This document shows, piece after piece, positions 51,033-60,362 of a stretch of DNA of 64,000 nt. Under the pieces are notes generated by a model that was not told the origin of the DNA, did not search any database, and saw only the letters and a program-made list of their open reading frames with translations. Positions within the stretch are counted from its first letter, which is position 1. Every line of letters starts with the position of its first letter. The translations under genes and the position numbers were made by a program. Source of the stretch: Paraburkholderia oxyphila NBRC 105797 (GTDB lineage Bacteria; Pseudomonadota; Gammaproteobacteria; Burkholderiales; Burkholderiaceae); contig NZ_BAYD01000007.1 in NCBI RefSeq assembly GCF_000685075.1, positions 144,189 to 208,188 of the forward strand, written 5' to 3'.

Positions 51033-52004
51033 ATGAAAACCACGTTTCTGGATTTCGAGCAGCCGATCGCTGAACTCGAAGCGAAGATCGAAGAACTGCG
51101 CTTCGTTCAGGACGATTCGGCCGTCGATATTTCGGAAGAGATCGAGCGGCTGTCGAAGAAAAGCCAGCAGCTCACGAAGGACCTCTACGCGAACCTGAGC
51201 CCGTGGCAGGTTTCGCAGATCGCGCGTCATCCGCAGCGTCCGTACACGCTCGACTACGTGCACGAGCTGTTCACCGATTTCCACGAACTCCATGGCGACC
51301 GCTCTTACGCGGACGACCTGTCGATCGTCGGCGGCCTCGCACGCTTTAACGGCCAGGCCTGCATGGTGATCGGCCAGCAGAAGGGCCGCGACACGAAGGA
51401 GCGCGCCGCGCGCAACTTCGGCATGCCGCGTCCGGAAGGCTATCGCAAGGCCGAGCGCCTGATGCGCCTCGCCGAAAAATTCGGCCTGCCCATCTTCACC
51501 TTCGTCGATACGCCGGGCGCCTACCCGGGCATCGGCGCGGAAGAGCGCGGCCAGTCGGAAGCCATCGGCCGTAATCTCTACGTGATGGCCGAGCTCAAGA
51601 CGCCGATCATCACGACGATCATCGGCGAAGGCGGTTCGGGCGGCGCGCTCGCGATCGCCGTGGCCGACACGGTCATGATGCTGCAGTTCTCGACCTATTC
51701 GGTCATCTCGCCGGAAGGCTGCGCGTCGATCCTGTGGAAGAGCGCCGCGAAGGCCCCCGAGGCCGCCGAAGCGCTGGGTCTCACCGCGCACCGCCTCAAG
51801 GCGCTGGGCCTGATCGACAAGATCGTAAACGAGCCGCTCGGCGGCGCGCATCGCGATCCGAAGGGCATGGCCGCGCTCCTGCGCCGCGCGCTCTCCGACT
51901 CGCTGCGCCAGTTCCAGGGCATGAGCATCGCCGACCTGAAGGCGCGCCGCTACGAGCGCCTGATGGAATACGGCAAGTTCAAGGAAACGACGCCGGGCGC
52001 GTAA
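51033..52004 (+). CDS. accA: Acetyl-CoA carboxylase carboxyltransferase subunit alpha
   Basis: With AccD, transfers carboxyl from biotin to acetyl-CoA to make malonyl-CoA for fatty-acid synthesis. At 323 residues it is the standard length. The N-terminal [20 protein letters not shown] is typical, and the crotonase-like core shows [20 protein letters not shown] and [18 protein letters not shown] 51033 gives [14 protein letters not shown] lies about 10 bp upstream and TAGAAT at 50994-50999 is a possible -10. tilS starts 48 bp downstream. Confidence 0.97.
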   Translation: MKTTFLDFEQPIAELEAKIEELRFVQDDSAVDISEEIERLSKKSQQLTKDLYANLSPWQVSQIARHPQRPYTLDYVHELFTDFHELHGDRSYADDLSIVGGLARFNGQACMVIGQQKGRDTKERAARNFGMPRPEGYRKAERLMRLAEKFGLPIFTFVDTPGAYPGIGAEERGQSEAIGRNLYVMAELKTPIITTIIGEGGSGGALAIAVADTVMMLQFSTYSVISPEGCASILWKSAAKAPEAAEALGLTAHRLKALGLIDKIVNEPLGGAHRDPKGMAALLRRALSDSLRQFQGMSIADLKARRYERLMEYGKFKETTPGA

Positions 52005-52052
52005 GCGCGCGGCGTCACTGACCTGAGCCGGCGCGAAGGGCGCCGTCATGCC

Positions 52053-53501
52053 GTGACCGACCATCCCGATTCCGACGCCGGGCGCATCGTTCTCGATGCG
52101 CTCGGCGTTGTGCTTTCCACGCTTGCAATCGATACGCGCATTGCCATCGCGTTCAGCGGCGGCCTCGACTCGTCGGTGCTGCTCGACGCGGCGGTGCGCA
52201 CGGCGGGCCCTTCGCGGCTCGTCGCGCTGCATGTGCACCATGGGCTGAGTCCGAACGCCGATCGATGGCTCGCGCATTGCGAGGCGACAGCGCGCGCGTA
52301 CGGCGTGGCGTTCGATGCGCGGCGCGTGACGCTCGCGCCCGACGACGCGGCGGGTGTGGAAGCGGCGGCGCGCGAGGCGCGCTACCGCGCGCTCGACGCG
52401 ATGTGCGCCACGCATGGCGCGCAGTCGCTGTGGCTCGCCCAGCACGCCGACGATCAGGCCGAAACGGTCTTGCTGCAATTGCTGCGCGGCGCGGGCCTGG
52501 CGGGGCTGGCCGCGATGGCGCCGGCGCGCGAGGTGGCGGGCGGCGTGCCGCGCGTGCGGCCGCTGCTGCACTTGTTGCGCGCGCAACTGGAGCGTTATGC
52601 GCATGCGCACGATCTGCACTGGATCGAGGACGAATCGAATGCTGACACGCGTTACGCGCGCAACGCATTGCGCCACGACGTGCTGCCCACGCTTGGCGCG
52701 CATTTCCCCGGCTTTCGCGATGCGCTCGCGCGCACGGCCGCCCATGCGGCCTCTGCGCAGCGCCTGCTCGACGACCTCGCGCAGATCGATCTGCGCGAAG
52801 CAGGACACGGCGATACCGATACGCTTTCGCATACCGTGCTCGTCGCACTCGACGACGCGCGCGCGCTCAATCTGCTGCGCTACTGGATGCGCTCGCTTGG
52901 CCTGCCGGCCGCGTCGACGGCGCGGCTCGCCGACGCGCTGCGCCAGTTGCGCGAGATCGCGCGCGAGGGCGAGGGTCACGCGCTGCGCGTCGATCACGCT
53001 GGGCGCACGCTGCGCTGCTATCGCGGCCGTGTGTTCTGGGAGGCGCCACGCGCACAGGCCGAGTTCGCCGGTGCGGGACGCGAGCGCGAGCGCAGCGGAC
53101 GCGAACCCGCCAGCATGAACTGGCGCGGCGAGGAAGTCTGGCGGCTGCCGCAATGGCGTGGCAGCTACATTTTCGCGCCCGCCGACGCGACCGATCCCGA
53201 TGCCGTTCCCGAAGCCGTGTTGCGCGGCGGCCCGCTCGTTGCGCGCGAAAGAGAAGGGGGCGAGCGCCTGCGCGACGAGGCCGCCAACCTGAGCCGCACG
53301 CTCAAGAACCTGTTCCAGACGCGCGGTGTGCCGGCATGGGAGCGCGATGTGCCGCTGCTGTATGTTGGCGGGACGCTTTTGTTCGTGCCCCGGATTGGGG
53401 TGAACCGCGCCGCATTCGATGTGCCGAGCGAGGCGCCGGACGCAGCACATGCGGCACTTTGGCGCCGCATCGAGTGGCGCGAGGATCTGCTGATCGCGTG
53501 A
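52053..53501 (+). CDS. tilS: tRNA(Ile)-lysidine synthase
   Basis: Converts C34 of tRNA-Ile(CAU) to lysidine so that it reads AUA. The N-type ATP pyrophosphatase P-loop SGGLDSSVLL is near residue 35, followed by ALHVHHGLSPNAD and the LAQHADDQAETVLLQLLRGAG block near 130-150. The C-terminal substrate-binding domains contain LSRTLKNLFQTRGVPAWERD. Its place after accA is conserved in proteobacteria. GTG 52053 is used; no ATG lies nearby in frame. Confidence 0.95.
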   Translation: MTDHPDSDAGRIVLDALGVVLSTLAIDTRIAIAFSGGLDSSVLLDAAVRTAGPSRLVALHVHHGLSPNADRWLAHCEATARAYGVAFDARRVTLAPDDAAGVEAAAREARYRALDAMCATHGAQSLWLAQHADDQAETVLLQLLRGAGLAGLAAMAPAREVAGGVPRVRPLLHLLRAQLERYAHAHDLHWIEDESNADTRYARNALRHDVLPTLGAHFPGFRDALARTAAHAASAQRLLDDLAQIDLREAGHGDTDTLSHTVLVALDDARALNLLRYWMRSLGLPAASTARLADALRQLREIAREGEGHALRVDHAGRTLRCYRGRVFWEAPRAQAEFAGAGRERERSGREPASMNWRGEEVWRLPQWRGSYIFAPADATDPDAVPEAVLRGGPLVAREREGGERLRDEAANLSRTLKNLFQTRGVPAWERDVPLLYVGGTLLFVPRIGVNRAAFDVPSEAPDAAHAALWRRIEWREDLLIA

Positions 53502-54011
53502 GTGAAGGCGCACGGCGGTGCTGCCAGCGTGCGCCCGACACGCGGCGGGCTGCGGCAGCCGTCACGCGAAAAATTGCCGGCGCGCGTGCCAATCCTGCCA
53601 GGTCGTGCCCAAAGGGCGCGCCGGATCCGCGCAAATCCTTGCCGCACAAGCCTTTTTCGCTCCCCGCCGCCCAATTTCGCCTTGTAATTTTGACCTCGAT
53701 CGGGTAGGGTAACTTGTTTGTCCAGCCCGCTTTTTCGCGTTCACGGACGCCGTCAAAAGCGGCGCACACCGTGCCAGGACGCGATGTCTCCTTCCAGCGG
53801 TATCCGACGATTGCAAGGACGTCGTAGCGGTTGCGGGCAGGGCGCGCGAGCCCGTATCTGTATCTACACGATGCCGATGCGGCTGCCTCGCGGCCGCCCG
53901 GGCAAACTCCGCGTGTGCTGCACGCGCCAAGCCCCTCGCGCGGTCTGAACAGTACCGGGCGGAGCCGTCTTCGGTGCGCCAGCGCGGTAACATCTCCAGT
54001 TCAGAACGACA
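53502..54011. other. 510-bp gap upstream of lysC
   Basis: No gene is supported. It contains a promoter-like pair at 53682-53710, which would leave a leader of about 295 nt before lysC. I see no known riboswitch consensus. Confidence 0.5.
53682..53710 (+). promoter_or_regulatory. Candidate lysC promoter
   Basis: TTGTAA (53682-53687), a 17-bp spacer, TAGGGT (53705-53710). The spacing is ideal and the hexamers moderate. Confidence 0.4.
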
Positions 54012-55262
54012 ATGGCACTCATCGTACACAAATACGGCGGCACCTCGATGGGCTCGGTCGAGCGCATCAAGAACGTTGCCAAGCGCGTCGCCAAATGGCA
54101 CAAGGCTGGCCACAAGATGGTCGTCGTGCCCTCGGCAATGTCCGGCGAAACCAATCGTCTGCTCGGTCTCGCGAAAGAGATTTCGCCGCAGCCGAGCCCG
54201 CGCGAGCTCGACATGATTGCGTCGACCGGCGAACAGGTGAGCGTCGGTCTGCTGTCGATCGCGCTGCAGGAAGCCGGCGTGGACGCCATCAGCTACACCG
54301 GCTGGCAAGTGCCGGTCAAAACCGACAGCTCCTTCACGAAGGCGCGCATCAACGACATCGACGGCGAGCGCGTGCTGGCCGACCTCGACGAAGGCAAGGT
54401 GGTCGTGATCACGGGCTTCCAGGGCATCGATCCGGAAGGCCACATCACCACGCTCGGCCGCGGCGGCTCGGACACCTCGGCGGTTGCAGTGGCAGCCGCG
54501 CTGAAGGCCGACGAATGCCTCATTTACACGGACGTGGACGGCGTCTACACGACCGACCCGCGCGTGGTGGACGACGCGCGCCGGCTCGACCGCATCACGT
54601 TCGAAGAGATGCTGGAAATGGCCAGCCTCGGCTCGAAGGTGCTGCAGATCCGCTCGGTGGAATTCGCGGGCAAGTATCAGGTGAAGACGCGTGTGCTCTC
54701 CAGCCTGACCGACCCGATGATGAACCTCGACGAGGAAATGAAGTCGGGCACCCTGATTACCTTTGAAGAAGACGAGACCATGGAAAAAGCAGTCATCTCG
54801 GGTATCGCGTTCCAGCGCGACGAGGCCCGCATTATCGTGATGGGCGTGCCCGACAAGCCGGGCATCGCGTATCAGATCCTCGGCCCGGTGGCGGACGCGA
54901 ACATCGACGTCGACATGATCATCCAGAACCAGAGCGTGGACGGCAAGACCGACTTCACGTTCACGGTGCCGCGCGGCGACTATCAGCGTGCGATGGACGT
55001 CCTCACGAACCAGGTGAAGGGTCACGTGAGCGCCGAGAAGGTGCTGGGCGACGCGAAGGTCTCGAAGGTGTCGGTGGTCGGTGTGGGCATGCGCTCGCAC
55101 GTCGGCGTGGCGAGCAAGATGTTCCGCACGCTCTCGGAAGAGGGCATCAACATCCAGATGATTTCGACCTCCGAAATCAAGATCTCGGTGTTGATCGACG
55201 AGAAGTACATGGAGCTGGCGGTCCGCGCGTTGCACAAGGCGTTCGAGCTCGAGCAGGCCTGA
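54012..55262 (+). CDS. lysC: Aspartate kinase
   Basis: Phosphorylates aspartate at the entry to the lysine, threonine and methionine pathways. The 416 residues start with the signature VHKYGGTSMGS (residues 4-14) and have the amino-acid kinase fold to about 245, with TLGRGGSDTSAVA near 155. Two ACT domains follow (from about 265 and 345), the site of feedback control. DapA of the same pathway is encoded at 2.1 kb. The length and single-function layout match betaproteobacterial enzymes. Confidence 0.97.
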   Translation: MALIVHKYGGTSMGSVERIKNVAKRVAKWHKAGHKMVVVPSAMSGETNRLLGLAKEISPQPSPRELDMIASTGEQVSVGLLSIALQEAGVDAISYTGWQVPVKTDSSFTKARINDIDGERVLADLDEGKVVVITGFQGIDPEGHITTLGRGGSDTSAVAVAAALKADECLIYTDVDGVYTTDPRVVDDARRLDRITFEEMLEMASLGSKVLQIRSVEFAGKYQVKTRVLSSLTDPMMNLDEEMKSGTLITFEEDETMEKAVISGIAFQRDEARIIVMGVPDKPGIAYQILGPVADANIDVDMIIQNQSVDGKTDFTFTVPRGDYQRAMDVLTNQVKGHVSAEKVLGDAKVSKVSVVGVGMRSHVGVASKMFRTLSEEGINIQMISTSEIKISVLIDEKYMELAVRALHKAFELEQA

Positions 55263-55325
55263 TCGGGCAATTCCGGTCAATTGCGCACACGCACGAAAAA
55301 GTTTGCAAAAAGTGCGTCTTAAAAA

Positions 55326-55354
55326 TTGACCGGAACGCTTTAACCCGCTATTAT
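55326..55354 (+). promoter_or_regulatory. Promoter of tRNA-Ser
   Basis: TTGACC (55326-55331), a 17-bp spacer, TATTAT (55349-55354), ending 44 bp before the mature tRNA. The -35 and -10 are near consensus. Confidence 0.75.
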
Positions 55355-55398
55355 CTTGGCTTCGTTGCGCTGCCTCCCTGGCGCAAACGAAGTTTTCG

Positions 55399-55492
55399 GG
55401 AGACGTGGCCGAGAGGTCGAAGGCACTCCCCTGCTAAGGGAGCATCTGGGCCAAAACCTGGATCGAGGGTTCGAATCCCTCCGTCTCCGCCA
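55399..55492 (+). tRNA. tRNA-Ser(GCU)
   Basis: A 94-nt cloverleaf with the acceptor stem GGAGACG/CGTCTCC, discriminator G and encoded CCA at 55490-55492. The anticodon stem is CTCCC/GGGAG (55426-55430, 55438-55442) around the loop CTGCTAA, giving anticodon GCU (55433-55435), which reads AGC and AGU. A long class II variable arm follows and the T-loop is GGTTCGAATCC. A terminator lies 13 bp downstream. Confidence 0.97.
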
Positions 55493-55504
55493 GTCATGGC
55501 GGCG

Positions 55505-55543
55505 AAACCCCGCAAGTCTCGGCTTGCGGGGTTTTTGTTTTTC
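55505..55543 (+). terminator. Intrinsic terminator after tRNA-Ser
   Basis: AAACCCCGCAAG (55505-55516) and CTTGCGGGGTTT (55523-55534) form a 12-bp stem with a 6-nt loop, followed by a T-rich tract. Confidence 0.92.
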
Positions 55544-55960
55544 CGGCGCCGGTTTTGGCGCACGTATCAACATGAACTCATTGTTAGCATCGCCGGATTT
55601 GCTTTGCATGAACCGGGGCGATTCTCTGCGTGCTCGAACATTTTGTCTGCATTCCGAATTAAATGATGTAGATGAATTGGTGTGTCAGCGCTTGATCGCT
55701 TCGTGCGTTATTAGAAGCTGAATTCGAGCGGCAGTTTGACCGAATCCCGATTGCGCGGCGCGCACGGGCACGGCGCGCGTCGATTCAAGCGGTGCTATCC
55801 TCGCCGGCGTTGTTGCCAATTCGGCATGGGTGTAACCAGACGTTACACGGGTGAATGCGGCGTGGTTTTGTGCATCAGTTATTACAATGTTGAAATACGC
55901 GGGCCGGGGAGCCTGCGCTATATTGGCTTCAACAAAACATCAACCCCAAAAGGTGAGTCC
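55544..55960. other. 417-bp intergenic region before the Pro/His-rich protein gene
   Basis: It is AT-richer than its surroundings and no gene is seen. It holds an operator-like inverted repeat (55830-55848) and TATATT at 55919-55924, a possible -10 about 37 bp before the gene. Confidence 0.5.
55830..55848. promoter_or_regulatory. Operator-like inverted repeat
   Basis: GTGTAAC, 5 bp, GTTACAC is a perfect 7+7 palindrome about 112 bp before the ATG of the Pro/His-rich protein. The form suits a dimeric regulator site; the regulator is unknown. Confidence 0.55.
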
Positions 55961-56305
55961 ATGAAGTTCGCTCGTGTTATTGCAATGCTGGTCGGGGGCT
56001 TGGCAATCGGTGCTGCGTCGAGTGCGGCAATGGCTGGCGTGAGCGTCGGTGTCAACATCGGTATTCCTGCCCCGGTTTATGTCGCGCCGCCGCCGGTCTA
56101 CGCGCCGCCGCCGCCGCCCGTCGTTTATCAGCCTGCGCCCGTCTATGCTGCGCCGCCGGCTATCGTGATCGGCTGGCACGGCGACCGCTATTGGGACGGC
56201 CGCCGCTACTGGGCCCGTGACGACTGGTATCGCCATCACGGCGGCTATGGCCCGGGCCACGGCCATTGGGATCATGGTGGTCCTCCTCCGGGACACTGGC
56301 ACTAA
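55961..56305 (+). CDS. Small secreted Pro/Tyr/His-rich protein (PXPV-repeat type)
   Basis: A 114-residue precursor with a signal peptide ending near residue 26 (GAASSAAMAGVSV). The middle is a run of Pro-Val-Tyr units (APVYVAPPPVYAPPPPP). The end is Trp/Tyr/Arg-rich and then His/Gly-rich (YRHHGGYGPGHGHWDHGG), which could bind metal or the cell wall (inference). Similar PXPV-type proteins are common and uncharacterised in Burkholderia. AGGTGAG lies 5-11 bp upstream of the ATG. Confidence 0.85.
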   Translation: MKFARVIAMLVGGLAIGAASSAAMAGVSVGVNIGIPAPVYVAPPPVYAPPPPPVVYQPAPVYAAPPAIVIGWHGDRYWDGRRYWARDDWYRHHGGYGPGHGHWDHGGPPPGHWH

Positions 56306-56366
56306 GCCAGCCTCGCGCGTGTCATGAATGACAAGGCGCGCGAGCAGACCAGAACGAGGTCAAAAG

Positions 56367-56392
56367 AAAAGCCGCCCGAGGGCGGCTTTTTG
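56367..56392. terminator. Bidirectional terminator before fabI
   Basis: AAAAGCCGCCC (about 56367-56377), loop GAG, GGCGGCTTTTT (56381-56391). It separates the convergent Pro/His-rich protein gene and fabI. Confidence 0.9.
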
Positions 56393-56441
56393 CTTGCTAC
56401 GGTTGCCTGCGCAACGAGGCGCAGGCGGGCCGGGCGGCGAG

Positions 56442-57233
56442 TTATTCGCCAAGACCCGCCATGCCGCCGACCACGGCGTTGAAGCCCCCATCGACGTGAA
56501 CGATTTCAGCCGTCACGCCGCCCGACAGATCGGAGAGCAGGAACGCGGCCGTATTGCCGACCTGCTCGATCGTCACGTTACGCTGCAGCGGTGCGTTGTG
56601 CTCGACGAAATCGAGGATCTTGCCGAAGCTCTTGATGCCGCTCGCCGCGAGCGTCTTGATCGGGCCGGCCGAGATGCCGTTCACGCGCACGCCTTTCGCG
56701 CCGAGCGAGACCGCGAGGTAACGCACGCTCGCCTCGAGCGAGGCCTTGGCCAGCCCCATCGTGTTGTAGTTCGGGATCGCGCGCTCGGCACCGAGATAGG
56801 TGAGGGTGACGAGCGACGCGTTCGCGGAGAGCATCGGCTGAGCGGCTTTGGCGAGCGCCGGGAAGCTGTAGGCCGAAATGTCATGCGCGATGCGGAAGTT
56901 TTCGCGCGTCATGCCGTCGAGGAAGTCGCCCGCGATTGCTTCGCGCGGCGCGAAGCCGATCGAGTGCACGAGGCCGTCGAGCGTGTCCCAGTGCTGCTTG
57001 AGATCGGCGAACAGCGCGTCGATCTGTGCGTCGTCGGCGACATCGCAGGGGAACACCAGATTGCTGCCGAATTCTTGCGCGAATTCGGTAATGCGGTCCT
57101 TGAAGCGCTCGCCGACGTACGTGAACGCCAGTTCCGCGCCTTCGCGCTTGCATGCTTGCGCAATGCCATACGCGATCGACCGGTTCGACAGCAGGCCGGT
57201 CAACAAGATGCGTTTGCCAGCGAGGAAGCCCAT
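56442..57233 (-). CDS. fabI: Enoyl-[acyl-carrier-protein] reductase [NADH]
   Basis: Reduces enoyl-ACP in the last step of each fatty-acid elongation cycle; the target of triclosan in other species. It is a 263-residue short-chain dehydrogenase of FabI type: [21 protein letters not shown] at the N-terminus and the Tyr-x6-Lys catalytic pair in [13 protein letters not shown] near residue 157, then [17 protein letters not shown] lies 5-10 bp before the ATG. It is divergent from yejA. Confidence 0.97.
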   Translation of the reverse strand: MGFLAGKRILLTGLLSNRSIAYGIAQACKREGAELAFTYVGERFKDRITEFAQEFGSNLVFPCDVADDAQIDALFADLKQHWDTLDGLVHSIGFAPREAIAGDFLDGMTRENFRIAHDISAYSFPALAKAAQPMLSANASLVTLTYLGAERAIPNYNTMGLAKASLEASVRYLAVSLGAKGVRVNGISAGPIKTLAASGIKSFGKILDFVEHNAPLQRNVTIEQVGNTAAFLLSDLSGGVTAEIVHVDGGFNAVVGGMAGLGE

Positions 57234-57342
57234 GAATTCTCCTGAACAGGTTCAATGCACCGCGCGCCGCTAAAGGCGGCGCCGCGCGGTTTGGGTAGAA
57301 TTCTCTCACAATTGACACGGCACCCCGGACAAATCCCTTTCT

Positions 57343-59289
57343 ATGACGACAGGAACGCGAGGCAGGAGAACGCGCGCGGCGCGTGGGGCAACGGTTCCTC
57401 GCTGGTGGCCCGCAGGGTGGCCAGAAGCGCGCGTCTGGCGGATTGCGCCGGCGCGTCTGCTGACGGTCGCGGGGGCCGCGCTCGCCCTCGTGTTCGCGAC
57501 GATGCCGTCCGCGCATGCGGTCTACGCAATCGCGCAATACGGCGAGCCGAAGTACCCGCAGGACTTCAAGCACTTCGACTACGTGAACCCCGATGCGCCC
57601 AAGGGCGGCACGCTGGTGCTCGCGAATCCCGACCGGCTGACGAGCTTCGACAAGTTCAATCCGTTCACTTTGCGCGGCAACCCGGCGCCGGGCCTCGGCA
57701 TGATTTTCGAGAGCCTGACGACGGGCAGCATGGACGAGGTGGCCTCGGCGTATGGCTTGCTCGCCGACGATATCCTCATCGCGCCCGATCGCTTGTCCGT
57801 CACGTTTCATTTGAATCCGCGCGCGCACTTTTCGAATGGCGATCCGGTCACGGCGGCCGACGTCAAGTTCTCGCTCGACACGCTCAAGAGCCGCCAGGCC
57901 GCGCCATCGATGCAGGCCTATTTCGGCGATATCACGCGTGCCGTGGTGGTCGATCCGGCCACCATCCGCTTCGAGTTCCGCACCAACAACCGCGAGTTGC
58001 CGCTCATCGCGGGGGGCATGCCGGTGTTCTCGCACAAGTGGGGGCTGCGCGCCGACGGCACACGCATTGCGTTCGATCAACTCGCATTCGAAGAGCCGAT
58101 CGGCAGCGGCCCGTACGTGATCGAGCGCTACTCGAACGGCCGCACGATCTCATACCAGCGCGATCCGAACTACTGGGGCAAGGACCTGCCCGTGCGCGTG
58201 GGCACCAACAATTTCGATCGCATTGTCTACAAGCTCTACTCGGACGACGTCGCGCGCCTCGAAGCGTTCAAGGCGGGCGAGTATGACGCGCTCGTCGAAT
58301 ACGTGGCGCGCAACTGGGTGCGCCGCGACGTGGGCAAGCGCTTCGACAGCGGCGAGCTCATCAAGCGCGAATTTCCGCAGCACAACGGCACCGGCATGCA
58401 GGGCTACGTGATCAACCTGCGCAAGCCGATGTTTCAGGACGTGCGCGTGCGCGAGGCGCTCGATCTCGCGCTCGACTTCCAGTGGCTCAACCGCATGTTG
58501 TTCTACAGCCAGTACAAGCGCATCGACAGCTGGTTCGTGAATACGGATCTGCAGGCGAGGGGCTTGCCTTCGGCGGGCGAGCTTGCGCTGCTGGAGCCCT
58601 GGCGCAAGCAGCTCGATCCGGCCGTGTTCGGGCCGCCGCCCGTGCAGCCGAGCACTCAGCCACCCGGCTCGCTGCGCGCGAACTTGCTCAAGGCACGCGC
58701 GCTGCTCGCGGATGCGGGCTGGACCTATCGCGACGGCGCGCTGCGCAACGCGCAGGGCGAGCCATTCGTGTTCGAGGTGCTCGACGACACGAGCGCCTCC
58801 GCGCAATGGGCGCCGATCATGGCGCAGTACACGCAGGCGCTGGCGCGGCTCGGCATCCGCGTGAACTATCGTTCGGTGGACTTCGCGCTGTACCAGAAGC
58901 GGCTCGATGCCTTCGACTTCGACATCACGACGATCAAGTTTCCCGACGTGCAGGTGCCGGGCGCCGAGCAGCTCGACCGGTTCGGCAGCAAGGCCGCCGG
59001 CGAGCCGGGCTCGGGCAACCTGATTGGCCTGAAGTCGCCGGCCGTGGACGCGATCCTCAAGGCGCTCATGCTGGCGCAGACGCGCGAGCAGCTGCTCGAC
59101 GCCACGCACGCGCTCGACCGTGTGCTGATGCACGGCTACTATGTGGTGCCGCAGTGGTACAGCGCGACGCACCGCGTGGCGTACAAGAACACGCTGGCTT
59201 ATCCGGCGAAGCTGCCGCTGTACTATGGCGCGATCGACTGGATCACTTCGACGTGGTGGCTCAGTCGCGAACACCCGCCGCAGCACTGA
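57343..59289 (+). CDS. yejA: Peptide ABC transporter substrate-binding protein YejA
   Basis: Periplasmic receptor of the YejABEF importer, which takes up oligopeptides and, in E. coli, microcin C. The 648 residues have a long signal region ending near 65 (LALVFATMPSAHA). The family 5 solute-binding signature follows: YGEPKYPQDFKHFDYVNPDA, then KFSLDTLKS and YQRDPNYWGKDLPV. The basic N-terminal 30 residues suggest the true start might lie a little further in, but no later ATG precedes the hydrophobic core. Confidence 0.92.
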   Translation: MTTGTRGRRTRAARGATVPRWWPAGWPEARVWRIAPARLLTVAGAALALVFATMPSAHAVYAIAQYGEPKYPQDFKHFDYVNPDAPKGGTLVLANPDRLTSFDKFNPFTLRGNPAPGLGMIFESLTTGSMDEVASAYGLLADDILIAPDRLSVTFHLNPRAHFSNGDPVTAADVKFSLDTLKSRQAAPSMQAYFGDITRAVVVDPATIRFEFRTNNRELPLIAGGMPVFSHKWGLRADGTRIAFDQLAFEEPIGSGPYVIERYSNGRTISYQRDPNYWGKDLPVRVGTNNFDRIVYKLYSDDVARLEAFKAGEYDALVEYVARNWVRRDVGKRFDSGELIKREFPQHNGTGMQGYVINLRKPMFQDVRVREALDLALDFQWLNRMLFYSQYKRIDSWFVNTDLQARGLPSAGELALLEPWRKQLDPAVFGPPPVQPSTQPPGSLRANLLKARALLADAGWTYRDGALRNAQGEPFVFEVLDDTSASAQWAPIMAQYTQALARLGIRVNYRSVDFALYQKRLDAFDFDITTIKFPDVQVPGAEQLDRFGSKAAGEPGSGNLIGLKSPAVDAILKALMLAQTREQLLDATHALDRVLMHGYYVVPQWYSATHRVAYKNTLAYPAKLPLYYGAIDWITSTWWLSREHPPQH

Positions 59290-59323
59290 AACACCGGACC
59301 CTCCTTGACGGAAGCAAAGAATC

Positions 59324-60361
59324 ATGTGGAGCTACATCGTCAAACGCCTGTTGCTGATGATCCCGACGCTGCTCGGCGTGCTCACGCTGACCTTCGCCGT
59401 GATCCAGTTCGTGCCGGGCGGTCCCGTCGAGCAGGCGGTGCGCGAACTCAAGCGCGGCGCGGAGCAGGGCATGCCGTTCGGCATGCGCGCGCATTCGGGC
59501 GTGGACGCGCAGCAGATCGCGCAACTCAAGCAGCTTTACGGCTTCGACAAGCCGCCGCTCCAGCGCTATTTCCTGATGCTCGGACGCTTCGTGCGCTTCG
59601 ATCTCGGGCAGAGCTACTTCCACCATCAGAGCGTGTGGTCGCTGATCGTCTCCAAGCTGCCGGTGTCGATCAGCATCGGCTTGTGGACCTTCTTTCTCAC
59701 CTATCTGATATCGGTGCCGTTGGGCATCGCCAAGGCGGTGCGCAACGGCTCGCGCTTCGATCTCGTCACGAGCCTCATCGTGCTGATCGGCTATGCGATT
59801 CCGGGCTTCGTGCTGGGCGTGCTGTTGCTCGTGCTGTTTGGCGGCGGCACCTTCCTGCAGCTCTTTCCGCTGCGCAATCTCACCTCCGACGACTGGAGCA
59901 CGCTCTCGCTCGGCGGCAAGATTCTCGATTACCTGTGGCACATCACGCTGCCGGTCACGGCTTCGGTCGTGGGGAGCTTCGCTGTCACGACCATGCTCAC
60001 GAAGAACGCCTTTCTCGAAGAGATCCGCCGCCAGTACGTGCTGACCGCGCGCGCGAAGGGCCTCTCAGAGCGCACCGTGCTCTGGAAGCACGTGTTCCGC
60101 AATGCGCTCTTGCCGCTCGTCGTGGGCTTCCCGGCCGCCTTCATCGGCGCGTTCTTCACGGGCAGCCTGCTGATCGAGACGTTGTTCTCGCTCGACGGGC
60201 TGGGCCTGCTGTCCTATGAGTCCGTGGTGCGGCGCGATTATCCCGTCGTGCTCGGCACGCTCTATCTCTTCACGCTGATCGGGCTCCTGACCAAGCTCAT
60301 CTCCGATCTCTGCTACGTGTGGGTCGACCCCCGCATTCAATTCGAACAACTGGAGCGCTGA
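59324..60361 (+). CDS. yejB: Peptide ABC transporter permease YejB
   Basis: A 345-residue inner-membrane permease. The N-terminal segment YIVKRLLLMIPTLLGVLTLTF is typical of DppB/OppB-type permeases, with five further helices. The EAA loop that contacts the ATPase is RRQYVLTARAKGLSERTVLWK near residue 235. The distance from yejA is 34 bp, and yejE starts 1 bp after the stop. Confidence 0.94.
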   Translation: MWSYIVKRLLLMIPTLLGVLTLTFAVIQFVPGGPVEQAVRELKRGAEQGMPFGMRAHSGVDAQQIAQLKQLYGFDKPPLQRYFLMLGRFVRFDLGQSYFHHQSVWSLIVSKLPVSISIGLWTFFLTYLISVPLGIAKAVRNGSRFDLVTSLIVLIGYAIPGFVLGVLLLVLFGGGTFLQLFPLRNLTSDDWSTLSLGGKILDYLWHITLPVTASVVGSFAVTTMLTKNAFLEEIRRQYVLTARAKGLSERTVLWKHVFRNALLPLVVGFPAAFIGAFFTGSLLIETLFSLDGLGLLSYESVVRRDYPVVLGTLYLFTLIGLLTKLISDLCYVWVDPRIQFEQLER

Positions 60362-60362
60362 G

